The notes under the pieces were generated by a model. The model did not search any database and was not told where the DNA came from. It saw only the letters and a list, made by a program, of their open reading frames with translations. Source: Hypsibius dujardini (Eukaryota > Tardigrada > Eutardigrada > Parachela > Hypsibiidae). From it: a stretch of DNA of 20,451 nt. Position numbers and translations under genes: made by a program. The stretch is taken from assembly GCA_001579985.1 (NCBI GenBank), contig LRSR01002146.1:1-20451 (forward strand). Reading direction: 5' to 3'. Shown here in pieces: positions 19,626 through 20,451 of this stretch (position 1 is its first letter; each line of letters begins with the position of its first letter).

Positions 19626-19801
19626 CACGTCTCTCTTTCCTTCCGGTGTGATTTATTGAGGAGGGAACAACAACGAACAGTCACATCACATAGAGATTTA
19701 CAGCAAAACTTGCAAAAAACGGGCTAACTGTTGCCAAATAAGGAAATCCTCTTAAGAAAACGGACATCTGCGACATTTTATAAAAATCTCTCAAGAACCA
19801 A

Positions 19802-19807
19802 TTTATT
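19802..19807 (-). terminator. AATAAA polyadenylation signal for the SH3 gene
   Basis: tttatt on the + strand reads AATAAA on the minus strand, about 85 bases after the stop of the 19893-20249 exon. A second AATAAA lies at 19652-19657. Confidence 0.55.
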
Positions 19808-19892
19808 TGCGCACTGATCATAATAGAGACCGGGTTGGGAATGTTCATTTGAGGGAAGTTATAGCACTTCGTCATTGCTTCTGGGCGCTCCG

Positions 19893-20249
19893 CTACCGAT
19901 TCGAGCCTGGAAGTTGCATAGCGTTTCCGGAAGAGCTGTGCATTTGGGCTGTCGTGTTTGCCTGCAGTGATGATCGCGAAGACTGCTGCTGCTGTTGCGT
20001 TGGTGCATTCGGCTGCCTAGCATTTGACGGGGCAGGTCCTCGGGAAGTTGACGGTTCTCGGAGTGATGGTACTCGCGTGAGCATCGGAGGAGGCAGATCG
20101 GAGACAGAGCCCATGGACTCCATTGTCGGGTCCAGTAAGAAATTAGACGGTACGAGGCCGCGCTTTCCGTTTAGTTCGCTTTCGTAGAACCCGTCATCGT
20201 CCATTCCGCTGACAAAGATCACGTCTCCTTTCTTGAATGATAATTCCTT
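19893..20249 (-). CDS. Last exon of a RIM-binding-protein-like gene (SH3 end)
   Basis: On the minus strand, after ttcctttgtag (acceptor, intron end at 20250), a phase-0 exon of 119 codons ends at a TAG (19895-19893). It begins [13 protein letters not shown], then [23 protein letters not shown], the second half of an SH3 domain. [24 protein letters not shown] are typical of the SH3 domains of RIM-binding proteins, which scaffold presynaptic calcium channels and RIM at active zones. A low-complexity tail of about 80 residues follows ([10 protein letters not shown], proline/serine rich). The first half of the SH3 domain must lie in exons past the right edge. Other SH3 scaffolds share part of this pattern, so the exact family is likely but not certain. 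Confidence 0.65.
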   Translation of the reverse strand, partial: KELSFKKGDVIFVSGMDDDGFYESELNGKRGLVPSNFLLDPTMESMGSVSDLPPPMLTRVPSLREPSTSRGPAPSNARQPNAPTQQQQQSSRSSLQANTTAQMHSSSGNAMQLPGSNR

Positions 20250-20380
20250 CTACAAAGGAAATCAAAAACAGTAAAATAAATCCCGAATTCTTCTTCCCTT
20301 GACGACTGGTGAGATCACTGGGATATGCAGATTAGCAGTTTGCTTAAAAGCCTTTTATCATTGTGATACGTTGCCAGTCC

Positions 20381-20398
20381 GTCTGTCTGTCTGTCTGT

Positions 20399-20449
<51 letters not shown>

Positions 20450-20451
20450 CC
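20381..20451. repeat. CTGT/GCCT microsatellite at the right edge
   Basis: GTCT units change to pure GCCT units that run off the window. It lies in the intron upstream of the SH3 exon on the minus strand. Confidence 0.95.

Noticed and set aside
19251-19628. Minus-strand VTVTNCRLRLR repeat protein
   Set aside because: The 20-bp satellite rotates through the frames; no start or domain context.
19888-19905. tRNA B-box-like ggctcgaatcgg on the minus strand
   Set aside because: Lies in the coding tail of the SH3 exon, with no A box or cloverleaf around it.

Overview
This is nuclear DNA of an animal. Genes are split by short GT-AG introns, exon phases fit together across the introns, and intergenic DNA is rich in tetranucleotide microsatellites, minisatellites and small TA-flanked inverted-repeat elements. 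The gene content (a double heme peroxidase of the arthropod DBLOX type, rhodopsin-like GPCRs, a RIM-binding-protein-like SH3 exon) points to an ecdysozoan, probably a panarthropod. A tardigrade is my guess from the style of the GPCRs, held with low confidence. I see no bacterial, viral or CRISPR features.

Left part (1-7200): an unrecognised C-terminal exon on the + strand (2-304), then three GPCR-related loci. A minus-strand, multi-exon GPCR keeps TM1 to TM4 (about 1901 down to 955), with an in-frame 33-bp repeat insertion inside TM1 and a 31-bp tandem repeat in an intron. An intact single-exon + strand GPCR lies at 2758-3771. A broken paralogue of that gene lies on the minus strand at 6340-7153. 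Between the last two are two TA-flanked MITE-like elements (4092-4408 and 4996-5357) whose terminal bases are related, and a diverged copy of the 5' flank of the intact GPCR (5665-5863).

Middle (7154-10684): no gene I can support. It holds a CAGA/CAGG microsatellite, a 133-bp MITE-like element (8518-8650), a 34-bp minisatellite of eight copies (9185-9465), AT-rich sequence and a long CTGC/CTGT microsatellite.

Right part (10685-19321): one large + strand gene with 19 exons in my model, 1554 codons plus stop, in which every junction keeps frame. It encodes two animal heme peroxidase domains in tandem and a cysteine-rich C-terminal tail. Domain 2 has the full catalytic set. Domain 1 keeps both histidines and the catalytic arginine but has changed both heme-linking acids and the proximal-side asparagine, so it is probably altered or inactive. 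Its introns hold a 22-bp palindromic satellite, a 97-bp foldback and CAGA/CTGT tracts in opposite orientations. A 20-bp satellite of 12 copies separates this gene from the convergent 3' end of a minus-strand gene (19893-20249) that ends in a RIM-binding-protein-like SH3 domain.

The genes look like neighbours rather than parts of one pathway. No clearly new system was found; the most informative oddities are the asymmetric double peroxidase, the GPCR with a repeat in TM1, and the MITEs with related ends.
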